Positions 17,144-28,762 are shown, counted from the stretch's first letter. The stretch is 64,000 nucleotides of DNA from Pontiella desulfatans (GCF_900890425.1 NZ_CAAHFG010000001.1:3844001-3908000), one strand, 5' to 3'. Translations and numbers: made by a program. The notes: generated by a model not told the origin, from the sequence alone.

Positions 17144-18910
17144 CTAGCCCTGCTCCGCCGCCACCTTCTTTTTGTAGATGGTGAGCAGGATGCCGCCGAT
17201 TCCGGCGACCACGCCGCCGCAATAGATGAAGACCATGCGCCCCCCCAGGCTGTTGGGGATCAGGAATCCGCACATTAGCAGGCTGCCGAGAATGAGGTTG
17301 AGCGAACCGACAATGTGGTATTGCGCCGCATCGCGGTTTTCGCTCTTTTCCGCCACGTGGTCGATGGGCGTGCGCATGTCCTTGAACAGCGCCTCGATCG
17401 ATTCCCTGTGCCCGGGGGTTACCCGCTTGTAGAAGAGCGACGAGAAGAAGAACCAACTGATGCTGCACATCAGCGTGAAGGCGGTGATGACGATGAAGGT
17501 CACGTCGCCATGCTCCATTTTGTTCATTTCGTCGAGTCCCCAGATATACTTTCCGGCGGCGTCGATGGAAATATAGAACTTGGCGAAGAAGGCGGCGCAG
17601 AAACCGACCACCACCGTGCTCCAGCCACTCCAGACCGGGGTCTTTTTATAGACGAAGCCAAACACGGCCGGCACCACCATCGGCGGGATCACCAGCGAGA
17701 AGACCAGGTTGGAGAATTCGAACAGGCCAATCTCGCGGTTGTTCGCCAACGTGGTGGCCAGAATGATGAGCGCAACCGCGAGAATGACCGTGAAGATGCG
17801 CCCCATCAACAGTTGCTCCTTTTCGGAGGCGTTGGGCTTGATGAACTCGATGTAGAAGTTGCGCACGCAGAAACCGGCGTTGCGATTGAGCGCGGTGTCC
17901 ATGCTGGAGATCGACGCGGCGAACATGGCGCAAACAATCAGGCCCACCATGCCGGTCGGAAGCACGTGCGCGGCGATGGCCATGTAGGAGCCCTCGGTCG
18001 GGTTCGGCATGTCGGGGAAAACCTGCGCAAGGTCGGGATAGATCACGGAACAGGCCATGACCGGAAGAAAGGCCACGATCGGAATGAAGATCGATCCGGT
18101 GGCAATCACCAGCGTCGACTTCTTCGCCTGTCCGCCATCCTTGACCGACAGGAATTTTGCGCCCTCCTGCGAAAGGTCGGAGGCCTGCATGATGCGCATG
18201 ACCATGCTCAACCCCAGGAAGGCAATCCAAACGCTCGGCGCCTCCACCATGTTGAAGTTGGTGAACTCCGCCGGAATCTTTTCCATCAGGCCCGGCAGGC
18301 CGCCGATCTCCGGAAGCATCAGCGTGCGGATCAGCACCGTGATGGTGCCCACGATGATGATCGTCATCTGGACAAAGTCGGAGGCGATGACCGACCACGC
18401 CCCCGCGCCGAGCGAAACGCAGGTGACCACGATGCCGAGAATCAGGATGCAGAGGTTGAGCGGCACACCGACCGCCGCGCTCATGAAGATGGAGACCGTC
18501 ATCAGCCACATGGCGCCGATCATCATGTTGGCGGGAATCTGCACCCAGATCCAGAACTGCTCGGTGAAGCGCCCGTAGCGCCGCCGGATGCCTTCCGCCA
18601 CGGTGATGACGCGCATCTGGCGGTAGCGACGGGCCAGGAAGAAAAAGATGATCAGATAGGCCGGCAGCCATAGCCAGTAGAGGATGAGCATCAGGAAGCC
18701 CATTTCATACACGCGGCAGGCGGCGGCCGTGAACGTCCAGGCCGACAAGCCGGAGGCAATGCCCGACATGCCGGTCATCCACCAGAGCATGTTGCCGCCC
18801 CCGCGGAAAAAGTCGCTCGCGTTATGCGCAATCTTGCGGCACACGAAGCCGATCGACATCGTGAACAGCAGATATAAACCAATGACCAGGTAATCCCAAA
18901 TTCCCAACAT
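17144..18910 (-). CDS. Sodium:solute symporter (SSS family)
   Basis: This 588-aa polytopic membrane protein starts MLGIWDYLVIGLYLLFTMSIGF and has the SSS pattern of about 13-14 helices. SSS-like motifs include FRGGGNMLWWMTGMSGIASGLSAWTF near the N-terminus and SSMDTALNRNAGF in the middle. It likely couples Na+ influx to uptake of a mono- or oligosaccharide or sugar acid. It is the last gene of a co-oriented run (sulfatase, beta-glucuronidase, esterase, beta-helix protein, DUF1961-sulfatase), which suggests that it imports their products. AAGGAAGGA precedes the start. The substrate is inferred from context only. Confidence 0.9.
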   Translation of the reverse strand: MLGIWDYLVIGLYLLFTMSIGFVCRKIAHNASDFFRGGGNMLWWMTGMSGIASGLSAWTFTAAACRVYEMGFLMLILYWLWLPAYLIIFFFLARRYRQMRVITVAEGIRRRYGRFTEQFWIWVQIPANMMIGAMWLMTVSIFMSAAVGVPLNLCILILGIVVTCVSLGAGAWSVIASDFVQMTIIIVGTITVLIRTLMLPEIGGLPGLMEKIPAEFTNFNMVEAPSVWIAFLGLSMVMRIMQASDLSQEGAKFLSVKDGGQAKKSTLVIATGSIFIPIVAFLPVMACSVIYPDLAQVFPDMPNPTEGSYMAIAAHVLPTGMVGLIVCAMFAASISSMDTALNRNAGFCVRNFYIEFIKPNASEKEQLLMGRIFTVILAVALIILATTLANNREIGLFEFSNLVFSLVIPPMVVPAVFGFVYKKTPVWSGWSTVVVGFCAAFFAKFYISIDAAGKYIWGLDEMNKMEHGDVTFIVITAFTLMCSISWFFFSSLFYKRVTPGHRESIEALFKDMRTPIDHVAEKSENRDAAQYHIVGSLNLILGSLLMCGFLIPNSLGGRMVFIYCGGVVAGIGGILLTIYKKKVAAEQG

Positions 18911-18966
18911 AATGTATCCTTCCTTTCATGCACCCTAAAGGTGTTCAAACTCGCTCTGCCGTCTAC

Positions 18967-20988
18967 TCATTTCCCCTCACGCTCCAGCAGTTTTTGGTTT
19001 ACGTGCGGCGTGGCATCTTTCCGGAATTCGCGTTTCAGCAACGCCAACAGCTCCTCCGTTTTTTCGGGATGTGATTGCGCGAGGTTGTTGCTCTCGGAAA
19101 CATCCTTTTCCATATCGAACAGCTCGATCTTCAGATCGGGTTCGAACGGCGAAGCGTTGTAGACCACCAGCTTCCAGTCGCCATGCCGCAGCGCGAGGTT
19201 TTTCGGCGTGCGCCAATAGAAGGTTTCCGGGTCGGCGGCATGCAGGAAATCCCGCCCTTCCGACGCCCCTTCAAGACCTGCCAGCGAAAGGATCGTTGGA
19301 TAGAGGTCCTGCACAATGACCGGCTGGTCCCACGCGTCGGCTTGCAACCGCCCCTTCCAATAGAGGAACGCCGGGGTGCGCACGCCGCCATCGTAGGGGA
19401 ACGCCTTCCATCCGCGCAGCGGGCCGACATCGCCATACACCCCATCGTTGCCGTAAAAATTAGTCTCGTGGAAATCGTCCGGGATATACCATTTTTTGCC
19501 CGGCGAAGACGGGCCGTTGTCGGAGAAGAGCACCACCAGCGTATTTTCCAGCAGGCCGCGCTTTTCGAGGGTTTCCATGACGCGCCCGATGGAGTCGTCG
19601 AGCTGCGCCATCATGCCGGCATAGCCCACGCGGGTTTGGGTTTCGTATTTACCCTCGTAGGGCGCCGCCCATTTCGGATCGACCTGGATCGGCACATGCG
19701 GAGCGGTGTAGCTGAGGCAGAGGAAAAACGGATCGTTCCCGGCACCTTTCAGATAGCGGATCGCATCGGCCGTCAGCAGGTCGGTCGTATGGCCTTCCTC
19801 CTTCGGAGCCACGCCATCATTGCGCCACCAGTCGTAGCCGGTTTCGGGATTCTCGCGGGTATACTGGTCGAACCAACCGCCGCGCAGGCCGTAGTGGTAG
19901 TCGAAACCATGCGCGCGCGGCGCCAGCTCCGGCTGGACGCCGAGGTGCCATTTCCCGATCAGGGCGGTCTTGTAGCCGTTGCGACGGAACACCTCCGGCA
20001 ACGTATCGGCAGCGGCCGGGATGCCGTAGTGGTCGTCGTGCTGGATCGGATAGACAATCCCGGAACGGCTCGGTGCCTGGCCGGTGAAAAACGCGGCGCG
20101 CGTCGGGGTGCACGTTGAATACGTATAGAACCGGTTCAACCGGATGCCTTGCTTGGCATAGCGGTCGATGGCGGGCGTTGCAATGTCGCCGCCCATGTAG
20201 CCGAGATCCTTCCACCCCGCGTCATCGAGAATGATGGTCAGCACGTTGGGCTTCCGGGCTTTTTCGTAGACCTTGAAGTTTTGATAGCGGCTGCAGCGCG
20301 TCCACATGTGGCGCAGGCCGATGCGCCCTTCGTTGACCGGAGGAAACTGGCAGAGCTCCCACTTGAACTCGTGCCGCTCCCCGTTGCGTTCGGCCACGAA
20401 ACGCAACCATCCGTTTTCCTTGATGGCGGTGATGTGCCACGTCTCGCCGGGTTTGAAGAGATCGATGTCCGAATATTTCGGATCGAACATCGTCTCCTTC
20501 TGGAACTTTTTCAGTTCCGCGGCCGGGTAGCGCCGGGCGGCGACATAGCGGCCATCGGTGGCGTAGGAAACATGCAGCGCGTTCATGTGGAGGAAATAGG
20601 ATTTCATCCAGGGTTCCCAACGCTTTTCCGTGGATTGGAAAATATCCGTCGGCCATTCATCGGTGCCGAGCCCGGTTGCCTGGATGTAGAGGATATTGAC
20701 GCCGGCATCCAGATTGGCATCGAGCCGGGTGTAGTCGTATTCAATCTTCACATCGCCGGAAAAGACGCGCTTCGTCCAAAGCACGGCGTGGCTGGCGTTT
20801 TCCTTGAGAACCGGACCGGCCGAATAGGTCATGCCGTCCGCACCATTGGTCACCCAGGCCTTGTTTCCTTCCAGGAACCAGTTTTGCTCCCAGTCCCCGG
20901 TGCCGTCATCGGCGAACACCGGTGTCCACTCAGAGGCATTCGCGGCGACAGCCATCAGCCCTAGCGCGAGTAGCAGACCGCGATTCAT
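18967..20988 (-). CDS. Secreted DUF1961 (YesU-like)-sulfatase fusion protein
   Basis: This 673-aa protein has a signal peptide (to about residue 18). Residues ~20-245 resemble DUF1961 (YesU type, a LamG-like beta-sandwich), with VKIEYDYTRLD, NILYIQATG and MNALHVSYA. An S1 sulfatase domain starts at about 246: NVLTIILDDAGWKDLGY holds the metal aspartates, and C293-T-P-T-R297 is the formylglycine signature. GKWHLG and LFSDNGPSS are also present. The start codon overlaps the stop of the upstream gene (ATGA), indicating translational coupling. The N-terminal module probably supplies glycan binding. The closest DUF1961 precedent is YesU from the B. subtilis rhamnogalacturonan cluster. Confidence 0.88.
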   Translation of the reverse strand: MNRGLLLALGLMAVAANASEWTPVFADDGTGDWEQNWFLEGNKAWVTNGADGMTYSAGPVLKENASHAVLWTKRVFSGDVKIEYDYTRLDANLDAGVNILYIQATGLGTDEWPTDIFQSTEKRWEPWMKSYFLHMNALHVSYATDGRYVAARRYPAAELKKFQKETMFDPKYSDIDLFKPGETWHITAIKENGWLRFVAERNGERHEFKWELCQFPPVNEGRIGLRHMWTRCSRYQNFKVYEKARKPNVLTIILDDAGWKDLGYMGGDIATPAIDRYAKQGIRLNRFYTYSTCTPTRAAFFTGQAPSRSGIVYPIQHDDHYGIPAAADTLPEVFRRNGYKTALIGKWHLGVQPELAPRAHGFDYHYGLRGGWFDQYTRENPETGYDWWRNDGVAPKEEGHTTDLLTADAIRYLKGAGNDPFFLCLSYTAPHVPIQVDPKWAAPYEGKYETQTRVGYAGMMAQLDDSIGRVMETLEKRGLLENTLVVLFSDNGPSSPGKKWYIPDDFHETNFYGNDGVYGDVGPLRGWKAFPYDGGVRTPAFLYWKGRLQADAWDQPVIVQDLYPTILSLAGLEGASEGRDFLHAADPETFYWRTPKNLALRHGDWKLVVYNASPFEPDLKIELFDMEKDVSESNNLAQSHPEKTEELLALLKREFRKDATPHVNQKLLEREGK

Positions 20989-23900
20989 TTGGAACCCTTC
21001 TTCATCCGCAACTCAAACTGCGCCTCGTAGAGCGAGTCCGGCCACACGCGGGCGCCGTTCGACTCCAGCACCTCCACCTGCGATTCGTCGAACGCCTGCG
21101 GGTTGCCGTGGAAACCAATGACGTAGGGCATGATGATGCGGCCATGGACGCTCTCGGGACGGATGAAGCCGTATTCGCCGGGTTCACCTTCGCCGGTGTT
21201 GTTGTAGTTCCATAAAACGAGGCCGCGCAAATGGTTCGGCAGGCTTCCCAGCGCCCCGCCCCAACGGCCATATTTCCAGCCGCCGGAAATGTTGTCGAAC
21301 AGCGTCCAGCGCGGTTGGGAGGCGTGCGATTCGAAGCAGGTGTCCGCGCGGTATTCGCAATTCAGGAACACATTGCCGGAGCATTTCCCGGCCACGCCGC
21401 TGGCGTGCCAGTGGCCCGACGTGTCTTCGACATCGCGCACCAGCACATGCGAAGAATTATGCACCGAAATCGCATTGTGCCCGGCGTTGCCATCGAGCAC
21501 CAGGTCTTGAACCGTCGTGGCGGCGCAGGCCTTGATGGATACGGCGCGGCTCCAGTCGGTGAAGCGGCAGTTCCGGATCCAGCCGTTGACGGTTTTCGAA
21601 AAGGCCACGCCGCTCCAGCCGCTATCGTCCTGGAACGAGCGATGGTGGACAAAGTCGCCATGCCAGTTGCCGCGAAAGGCGATCCCCTCCACACCGACTT
21701 CTTCGAGCGGTTCATAGTTGATGACCATCCACCCCTGCGCCGCTATCACCTCCGTATGGATCGGCTCCTTGAACACCAGCGTGTTGCCGTCGATGTTTTG
21801 GATCAAGTGGAACTCGTCGATCACCACGCCCTGCCCATTGATTTTTTTCCACGCCGGGTCGGGCGTGTACGGCGCAACCGCCTCGGCGACCAGCTGCGGC
21901 GAATTATTCTCCAGGTTCAGCAGCACCCAGTCGCCCGCCTTGAACGCAGCGGCATCCTTGACCTGCACCGAGAAGGTTTCCCGCCGCGCATCCGCCACGA
22001 CCGCCGTCTTGGTCTTGCTTTCGCCTTTGCCCTTGAACTCGATCATGAAGGGGCAGGAATAGAGCTTTTTCGGGTCGGTCGGATCGAGGTGCAGGTTCAT
22101 GAACAACTCGGTTCCGCCTTCCCCGCTGCCGCTGCCGCGTAAAACGATCCCGCTTCCGCCGATGCGGATCGGCTGGTTGACCGGATCGGTCGGTTCGTTG
22201 ATCAGGAAGCGGCCGGGCGGGAAAAAGACGATGCCCGAGCCCTGTTTTTCGGCGGCCTCAATGGCAAGCAGAATGGCTTTCTTGTCGGACTTGCCATCGT
22301 TGGGAACCGCACCGGAGCGGGTGACATCGAACACCTTGGCCTCCACGGTAGGAAGCGGTTCCTCGCCATGGCGGTAGCCGGCGAATGAAAAGTCGGCCAG
22401 TTCCGGTTCGCCCCCGGTCTGCTTGGCCTCGCGGAATTGGGTCCACAGCCGGGAGGGGGTTGCGGCAGCCCGATGCGTTGCCTTGACCCGTTCCCATTCG
22501 GCCTTGGCTTCGGCCACCCAGGCGGGCGCCCCGCCCAACCGCTTGGCCAGCTGCGCCTCGAACAGGGACGCTGGTTCCACCGGCGCGCCGTAGGATTCGA
22601 ACAGGCCGAGGTGCTCGCGGTTGAAGGTGCTCATCACGCCGTGGAAGCCGATGTAGTTGGGATACGCCACCTTGGTCTTGCCGAAATATTTATTCTTCGC
22701 GTCCTCCTCCGTCTTCGGCATGTTCCAATAGTCGTGGTGGATCTTTTCGCCAATCTGCTCAAAGTTCCAGAAGGTGAGGTCGCGCAGGTGGTTCGGCTGG
22801 AGCACATAGCTTCCGCCATTGTCGCGCAGGTTGGCCACGCTGATGTCCCACAGCGAGCAATACGGGAACTGCGCGTGGAAATCGGGCCCGCCGCAGCGCG
22901 GCGTCTGCTTGGTGGCGCCGACCGATTCGTAGCGCCAGATCACGCCGCCGACATTCTCGTGCGAGATGCCGCAGCCGTGGAACGACCCCTTGTCGGTGAG
23001 ATCCTGGCATAAGCCGATCAGGTTGCCGCCGCCCCAGTTCATGCTGAAGTTGCCATGGCCTTGATGGCCCTCGATCGTGTTCATGATGAAGGATGACGCA
23101 ATGCAGCCGGAGGCTAGGAACGCCTGGGTCATATCGGTGAAACGGCAGCGGCGGATCCAGCAGTTGCGCCCCTGCTTCATGCCGATCCCCTGGAAGCCGC
23201 TGTCGTGGATGAAATCCTTGTGATGCACAAACGGCACCGGACAGTTGCCCGTAAAATGGAGATCCTCCACCCCCCACCCTTCAATCATCGGATAATCGTA
23301 AACCGTCCACTCGACAACCGGATCGATGTCGGCACGGATCGGCTCCACGAACGTGACCACATTCCCGGCCACCTTGGCCACGACATGCTTCTCGGCCACC
23401 GACACGCCGTTTTCGTTGATCTCCTTGAAAATGTCCCGAGGCTTCAGGCCTTTCAGATACCAGTCGTTCAGCTTGGTGCTTTGCGCGCAAAGCATCACGG
23501 TTTGGTTCGGTTTGATCTTCGATGCGTCGTCGAGGGTGATGCAGAAGGTTTCGGCCCCCGCGGGCTTCACGACCTTCGCGAGTTTGGTTTGTTGATCGCG
23601 ATATCGGGAAAGGTGCGCCTCATTGGTCGGATGCCGGAAAACAAAGACGGGGGGCACCGTCCATTTTTTCTCCGGATCCTCGGGCAGGAAATGGTGCTTC
23701 TGGTGAATCTCGGTTCCGTTCGCCCCGCTGCCGCTGCCGCGCAGCACAATGTTGGCGCCGTTGATTTCGATGGGATCGGCAATGCCTTCCCTTTCCGCCA
23801 CCAGGAATTTTCCCGGCGGGAAAAAGACGATGCCCGAACCGTTGGCCTCGGCGGCCTTGATGGCGCGCTGGATGGCCGCATAGTCGTCTTTGCCATCGTC

Positions 23901-24095
23901 CGGGAGGGCACCGAACCGCGCAACATCGAACACCTTCCACTCCACATCCGGAATGGCTTCGGCTCCATACATGTAGCCCGCCCACGAATAGTCGGGGATG
24001 ACGGGCTTGCCCGAATCCCAGTCGTTCCACACCTCGGAAGTCGCGGCATGCGCCACCCCCCCGAAAACCAGCAAAGCGAGAAAACCATAGTTCAT
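20985..24095 (-). CDS. Secreted tandem-duplicated beta-helix (DUF4955-like) protein
   Basis: This 1036-aa protein has a signal peptide MNYGFLALLVFGGVAHA. Two homologous halves follow (about 20-510 and 520-1036). Each begins with a Pectate_lyase_3-like block: FDVARFGALPDDGKDD in the first, FDVTRSGAVPNDGKSD in the second. Each then has GIVFFPPG, NIVLRGSGSG or GIVLRGSGSG, a beta-helix, and a C-terminal IGFHG plus SLFEAQLAKRLG-type segment (the second ends SLYEAQFELRM). The open frame extends upstream to 24485, but I chose 24095 because of the signal peptide and the TGATG overlap with the CE7 gene. A glycan-active role is inferred from context. Confidence 0.86.
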   Translation of the reverse strand: MNYGFLALLVFGGVAHAATSEVWNDWDSGKPVIPDYSWAGYMYGAEAIPDVEWKVFDVARFGALPDDGKDDYAAIQRAIKAAEANGSGIVFFPPGKFLVAEREGIADPIEINGANIVLRGSGSGANGTEIHQKHHFLPEDPEKKWTVPPVFVFRHPTNEAHLSRYRDQQTKLAKVVKPAGAETFCITLDDASKIKPNQTVMLCAQSTKLNDWYLKGLKPRDIFKEINENGVSVAEKHVVAKVAGNVVTFVEPIRADIDPVVEWTVYDYPMIEGWGVEDLHFTGNCPVPFVHHKDFIHDSGFQGIGMKQGRNCWIRRCRFTDMTQAFLASGCIASSFIMNTIEGHQGHGNFSMNWGGGNLIGLCQDLTDKGSFHGCGISHENVGGVIWRYESVGATKQTPRCGGPDFHAQFPYCSLWDISVANLRDNGGSYVLQPNHLRDLTFWNFEQIGEKIHHDYWNMPKTEEDAKNKYFGKTKVAYPNYIGFHGVMSTFNREHLGLFESYGAPVEPASLFEAQLAKRLGGAPAWVAEAKAEWERVKATHRAAATPSRLWTQFREAKQTGGEPELADFSFAGYRHGEEPLPTVEAKVFDVTRSGAVPNDGKSDKKAILLAIEAAEKQGSGIVFFPPGRFLINEPTDPVNQPIRIGGSGIVLRGSGSGEGGTELFMNLHLDPTDPKKLYSCPFMIEFKGKGESKTKTAVVADARRETFSVQVKDAAAFKAGDWVLLNLENNSPQLVAEAVAPYTPDPAWKKINGQGVVIDEFHLIQNIDGNTLVFKEPIHTEVIAAQGWMVINYEPLEEVGVEGIAFRGNWHGDFVHHRSFQDDSGWSGVAFSKTVNGWIRNCRFTDWSRAVSIKACAATTVQDLVLDGNAGHNAISVHNSSHVLVRDVEDTSGHWHASGVAGKCSGNVFLNCEYRADTCFESHASQPRWTLFDNISGGWKYGRWGGALGSLPNHLRGLVLWNYNNTGEGEPGEYGFIRPESVHGRIIMPYVIGFHGNPQAFDESQVEVLESNGARVWPDSLYEAQFELRMKKGSK

Positions 24096-25063
24096 CAGCA
24101 CATCTCCATCATGAATTGGTAGGTCCGCTCGGCAAAGCCCGGCGGCGGTTCGTGCGCAAAGTCGGGATAGACCTCGAGCGACTTGGTTGAAGCAATCTTG
24201 TTGTAGGCCGCAAACTGCGTGGAGGGCGGGCAGACGGTGTCGCGCAAGGTGGTGGCCAGCAGGACCTCGGCCTTGATGCGCGGCGCGAGGTGCTGCACAT
24301 CGATGTAGCCCAATTGCCTGAAGATCTCGTCCTCGCGCCGATGCTGCGGGTCGAACTTGCGGAAATATTCCTCCAACTCGGCATAGGCATCCTTTGCGAG
24401 GTCGAGGTCGTAAACCCGTTTGTAGTCGCACAGGAACGGATGCACCGGGGCGCAGCGCGCAACGCGCGGCTCCAGCGCCGCGCAAGCCAAGGCCAGCGCC
24501 CCGCCCTGGCTACCGCCCATCGCGCCGACCCGGTTTTCATCCACGTCGTCCATCGCCATCACGATCTTTGCCAGCTGGGCGGTGTCGAGGAAGATGGAGC
24601 GGTAGAGCATTTTTTCCGGCGCATCACCGAGCCCCCGGATGATATGGCCGCGGTGGGTATTGCCCCTCACGCCGCCAACATCCTCGGAGCATCCGCCTTG
24701 TCCCCGGCAGTCGAGCGCGGCAACCGTGAAACCGGCGGCGGCATAGCCCAGCTTCTCGAGCCATCCGCCGCAGTCGCCGGTGTAGCCGTGGAACATCAGC
24801 ACCGCCGGATGCGGCACTGCGACCGGCTTCGGTTGCAAGAGCTTGGCATGGATCCGGGCTCCGCCGGCACCGGTGAACCACAGATGCGAGCAGGTCGCGA
24901 ACGGCGTTTGGAATTCCTCGTCGGGAATGATTTCGATCCGCGGATCGACGGCGTTCATTTCCGCCACGGCGGCATCCCAATAGGCATCGAAATCGTCCGG
25001 CCTCGGGTTGGTTCCCCGATACCGGGACAACTCCTCCAGCGGCATATCAAACGTAGATGGCAT
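24095..25063 (-). CDS. Acetyl xylan esterase family (CE7) alpha/beta hydrolase
   Basis: This 322-aa alpha/beta hydrolase has the CE7 (Axe1/cephalosporin-C deacetylase) layout. The nucleophile elbow is GGSQGG with S185, the acid is D275 (TTLRDTVCPP), and the histidine is H304 (YPDFAHEPP). The RGQGG motif near 120 is also characteristic. The length is typical (about 320 aa). No signal peptide is present, so it probably removes O-acetyl groups from imported oligosaccharides in the cytoplasm. AAGGAG lies 8 bp before the start. Its stop codon overlaps the start of the tandem beta-helix gene, so the two are coupled. Confidence 0.92.
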   Translation of the reverse strand: MPSTFDMPLEELSRYRGTNPRPDDFDAYWDAAVAEMNAVDPRIEIIPDEEFQTPFATCSHLWFTGAGGARIHAKLLQPKPVAVPHPAVLMFHGYTGDCGGWLEKLGYAAAGFTVAALDCRGQGGCSEDVGGVRGNTHRGHIIRGLGDAPEKMLYRSIFLDTAQLAKIVMAMDDVDENRVGAMGGSQGGALALACAALEPRVARCAPVHPFLCDYKRVYDLDLAKDAYAELEEYFRKFDPQHRREDEIFRQLGYIDVQHLAPRIKAEVLLATTLRDTVCPPSTQFAAYNKIASTKSLEVYPDFAHEPPPGFAERTYQFMMEMC

Positions 25064-25084
25064 CCAATCACTCCTTATTGTTTT

Positions 25085-25165
25085 TTACCACAGAGGACAC
25101 GGAGGCATAGAGATCCTGACACTCCGTGCCTCTGTGCTCTCTAGCGAAGCGGGTGGTAAAGAAAT
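25085..25165. repeat. Interspersed CTCTGTG-type inverted repeat
   Basis: ACCACAGAGGACACGGAGG on the left faces an imperfect complement, CTCCGTGCCTCTGTGCTC, on the right. The tail CTCTAGCGAAGCGGGTGGT is repeated with one change at about 15793-15811. It lies in the gap between the esterase and the beta-glucuronidase. Confidence 0.6.
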
Positions 25166-25171
25166 CCATGA

Positions 25172-26988
<1,817 letters not shown>

Positions 26989-27007
26989 AAATTTTCTTGA
27001 TCGTGGT

Positions 27008-28648
27008 TTATCTCTGTCTTGGCAGATGTTTTCCGGGGTTGGGGACGAGCTCCGCCCAGGCTTCGTGGCGGAAGCGGTACGGCGCGGGAAGCGTGTCCGC
27101 CTCCTTCATGTAGGCGGCTTTCATGCGTTCGGCCACTTCGGGCTTGGCCTGCATCAAATCCTTCTGCTCCAGCGGGTCGTCCTTCATGTTGTGCAGGCTG
27201 AAAAACGCGGCGCGCCCTTCCGGGAAGGCCTGTTCAAGGCCGGGATCGAGCGTGCCGATGTAGCGCAGGATATAGTCGCCCTCAACGAGGGCCCAACCGC
27301 CGGGCCACCGATCGCGCTCCTGCTGCGCATGGACGATCGTCTTCTTGCCGGAGAAGCCCCATGCCGGCGCGTGGATGCCCGTCCAGAAGAGCCGGGCGTG
27401 CAGCGGTTGCTCCGGGTTGTCCACCACCTGCATCAAATCCTTGCCGTCGATATTGTCCGGCAGCCGCGCCCCGGCGGCGGCCAACGCGGTGGGCAGCACA
27501 TCCATCGACGAAACCGTCTGTCCGATCACGGCCGCTCGCTTGATCCGCTCCGGCCAAACCATCATCATCGGAATGCGGGTGCCGCCCAGAAAGAGCTGCC
27601 CCTTGTGGCCCTTGTGCGCCCCGTTGCCCGGCACGAGGCTCAGGTCGCCATCGCCCACCTTGCAGGTGGCGCCGTTGTCGGAGAGGAAAAAGAGCAGGGT
27701 GTTTTCCCATGCGCCGCGGCGCTTGAGCATGTCCACCATGCGCTCGATCGACCGGTCGACGGCATAGATGTGGGCATAGAATTGGTCGATGGATGTGTAG
27801 CCGGTGTCGAAGCGCTTCGCATATTCCGCCGGGGCATCGACATCGAGCGGGATATGCACCGCGTGCAGCGCAAGATCCATGAAGAACGGTTTTCCTTCAT
27901 CCAGCGACTGCTCCATGAAATCGATCGCCTTATCCGTGAACAAGTCGGTGTTGTATCCATGGCGGTTGCCCGTGAAGGTGCGGTTGTCCCAGATCAGTTC
28001 CGAGTTGTAGAACGGGCATTCGTAGAAGTTGTAGAAATAGGCATAGTCGAAACCGTTGTTGTGCGGATGATCCTTTTCAATGACCGATCCGCGGTAACCG
28101 GCCTGGTTGACCTCCGCTTCCGTTCCGCCCTCCGCCAGGATTTTTTTCCTGAGTTCACTGTCCTTGGAACCCACATGCCACTTGCCGACAAAGCCGGTTT
28201 TGTATCCTTGATCCTGCAAGCCGGACGCGAGGCACCGCCCCTCCGGCAGGCCGCAGACGTTGATGTCGATGTTGCGGTATGCCCCCCATCGCGTTGGACT
28301 CGTCCCGGTCAGCACGCCCTGCCGCGCCGGCGCGCACAGGCTGCTGGCGGAAAACGCACGGGTAAACACCACGCCCTGTTCCGCGAGCGTTTCCATGAAC
28401 GGCATGGCGCGGCGCGAGGCCTCCAGCGCCACCTGCGGATCGTAGCTTTCCTCCAGCGATGCCGTATAGTCCAGAAACGCCGGATCAACCTCCGTCAGCT
28501 TCAGCTGCCGGGCCACCGGCGCAAAATGCCCCGTCCCGAAATCGTCCAGCATAACCACCAGCACATTCGGCTTCGGCACCGCCTGAAGCGATACCGCCGA
28601 AATGCAGGCAACCCACAGCATCCAATTCCTTACCATACCTAGCGCCAT
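27008..28648 (-). CDS. Secreted S1-family sulfatase
   Basis: This protein is about 546 aa from the ATG at 28648, which gives a signal peptide ending SLQA at about residue 23; the ATG at 28636 is an alternative. The open frame continues to 28741, but that extension has no signal-peptide character. Sulfatase landmarks are metal aspartates in VVMLDDFGTGH, formylglycine motif C105-A-P-A-R109, GKWHVG, and LFFLSDNGA. It is probably the first gene of the leftward run that includes uidA, the CE7 esterase and the symporter, with an operator-like repeat about 85-115 bp upstream. Confidence 0.9.
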   Translation of the reverse strand: MALGMVRNWMLWVACISAVSLQAVPKPNVLVVMLDDFGTGHFAPVARQLKLTEVDPAFLDYTASLEESYDPQVALEASRRAMPFMETLAEQGVVFTRAFSASSLCAPARQGVLTGTSPTRWGAYRNIDINVCGLPEGRCLASGLQDQGYKTGFVGKWHVGSKDSELRKKILAEGGTEAEVNQAGYRGSVIEKDHPHNNGFDYAYFYNFYECPFYNSELIWDNRTFTGNRHGYNTDLFTDKAIDFMEQSLDEGKPFFMDLALHAVHIPLDVDAPAEYAKRFDTGYTSIDQFYAHIYAVDRSIERMVDMLKRRGAWENTLLFFLSDNGATCKVGDGDLSLVPGNGAHKGHKGQLFLGGTRIPMMMVWPERIKRAAVIGQTVSSMDVLPTALAAAGARLPDNIDGKDLMQVVDNPEQPLHARLFWTGIHAPAWGFSGKKTIVHAQQERDRWPGGWALVEGDYILRYIGTLDPGLEQAFPEGRAAFFSLHNMKDDPLEQKDLMQAKPEVAERMKAAYMKEADTLPAPYRFRHEAWAELVPNPGKHLPRQR

Positions 28649-28732
28649 GCCCAACCTATCCCTTTGCCATAATTCCCGGATTTCAAACGTGGTCAAAACG
28701 TAATCCATTGGTGGACCAGGGGCAATTTCGAT

Positions 28733-28762
28733 AATGCGCAATGTCTCACCAACATTTGCGCA
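28733..28762. promoter_or_regulatory. Putative shared operator between sulfatase and sugar isomerase genes
   Basis: AATGCGCA at 28733 and TTTGCGCA at 28755 are 22 bp apart in the divergent intergenic region (28649-28947). This position could control both the leftward sulfatase/glucuronidase unit and the rightward isomerase gene. Confidence 0.5.

Noticed and set aside
17315-18673. 452-codon plus-strand frame opposite the symporter
   Set aside because: Composition is dominated by His, Asp and Arg and there is no domain; the symporter on the other strand is clear.
24096-24485. N-terminal extension of the tandem beta-helix gene upstream of 24095
   Set aside because: It lies fully inside the CE7 esterase gene in another frame, has Arg/Ala-rich shadow composition, and the signal peptide starts at 24095.
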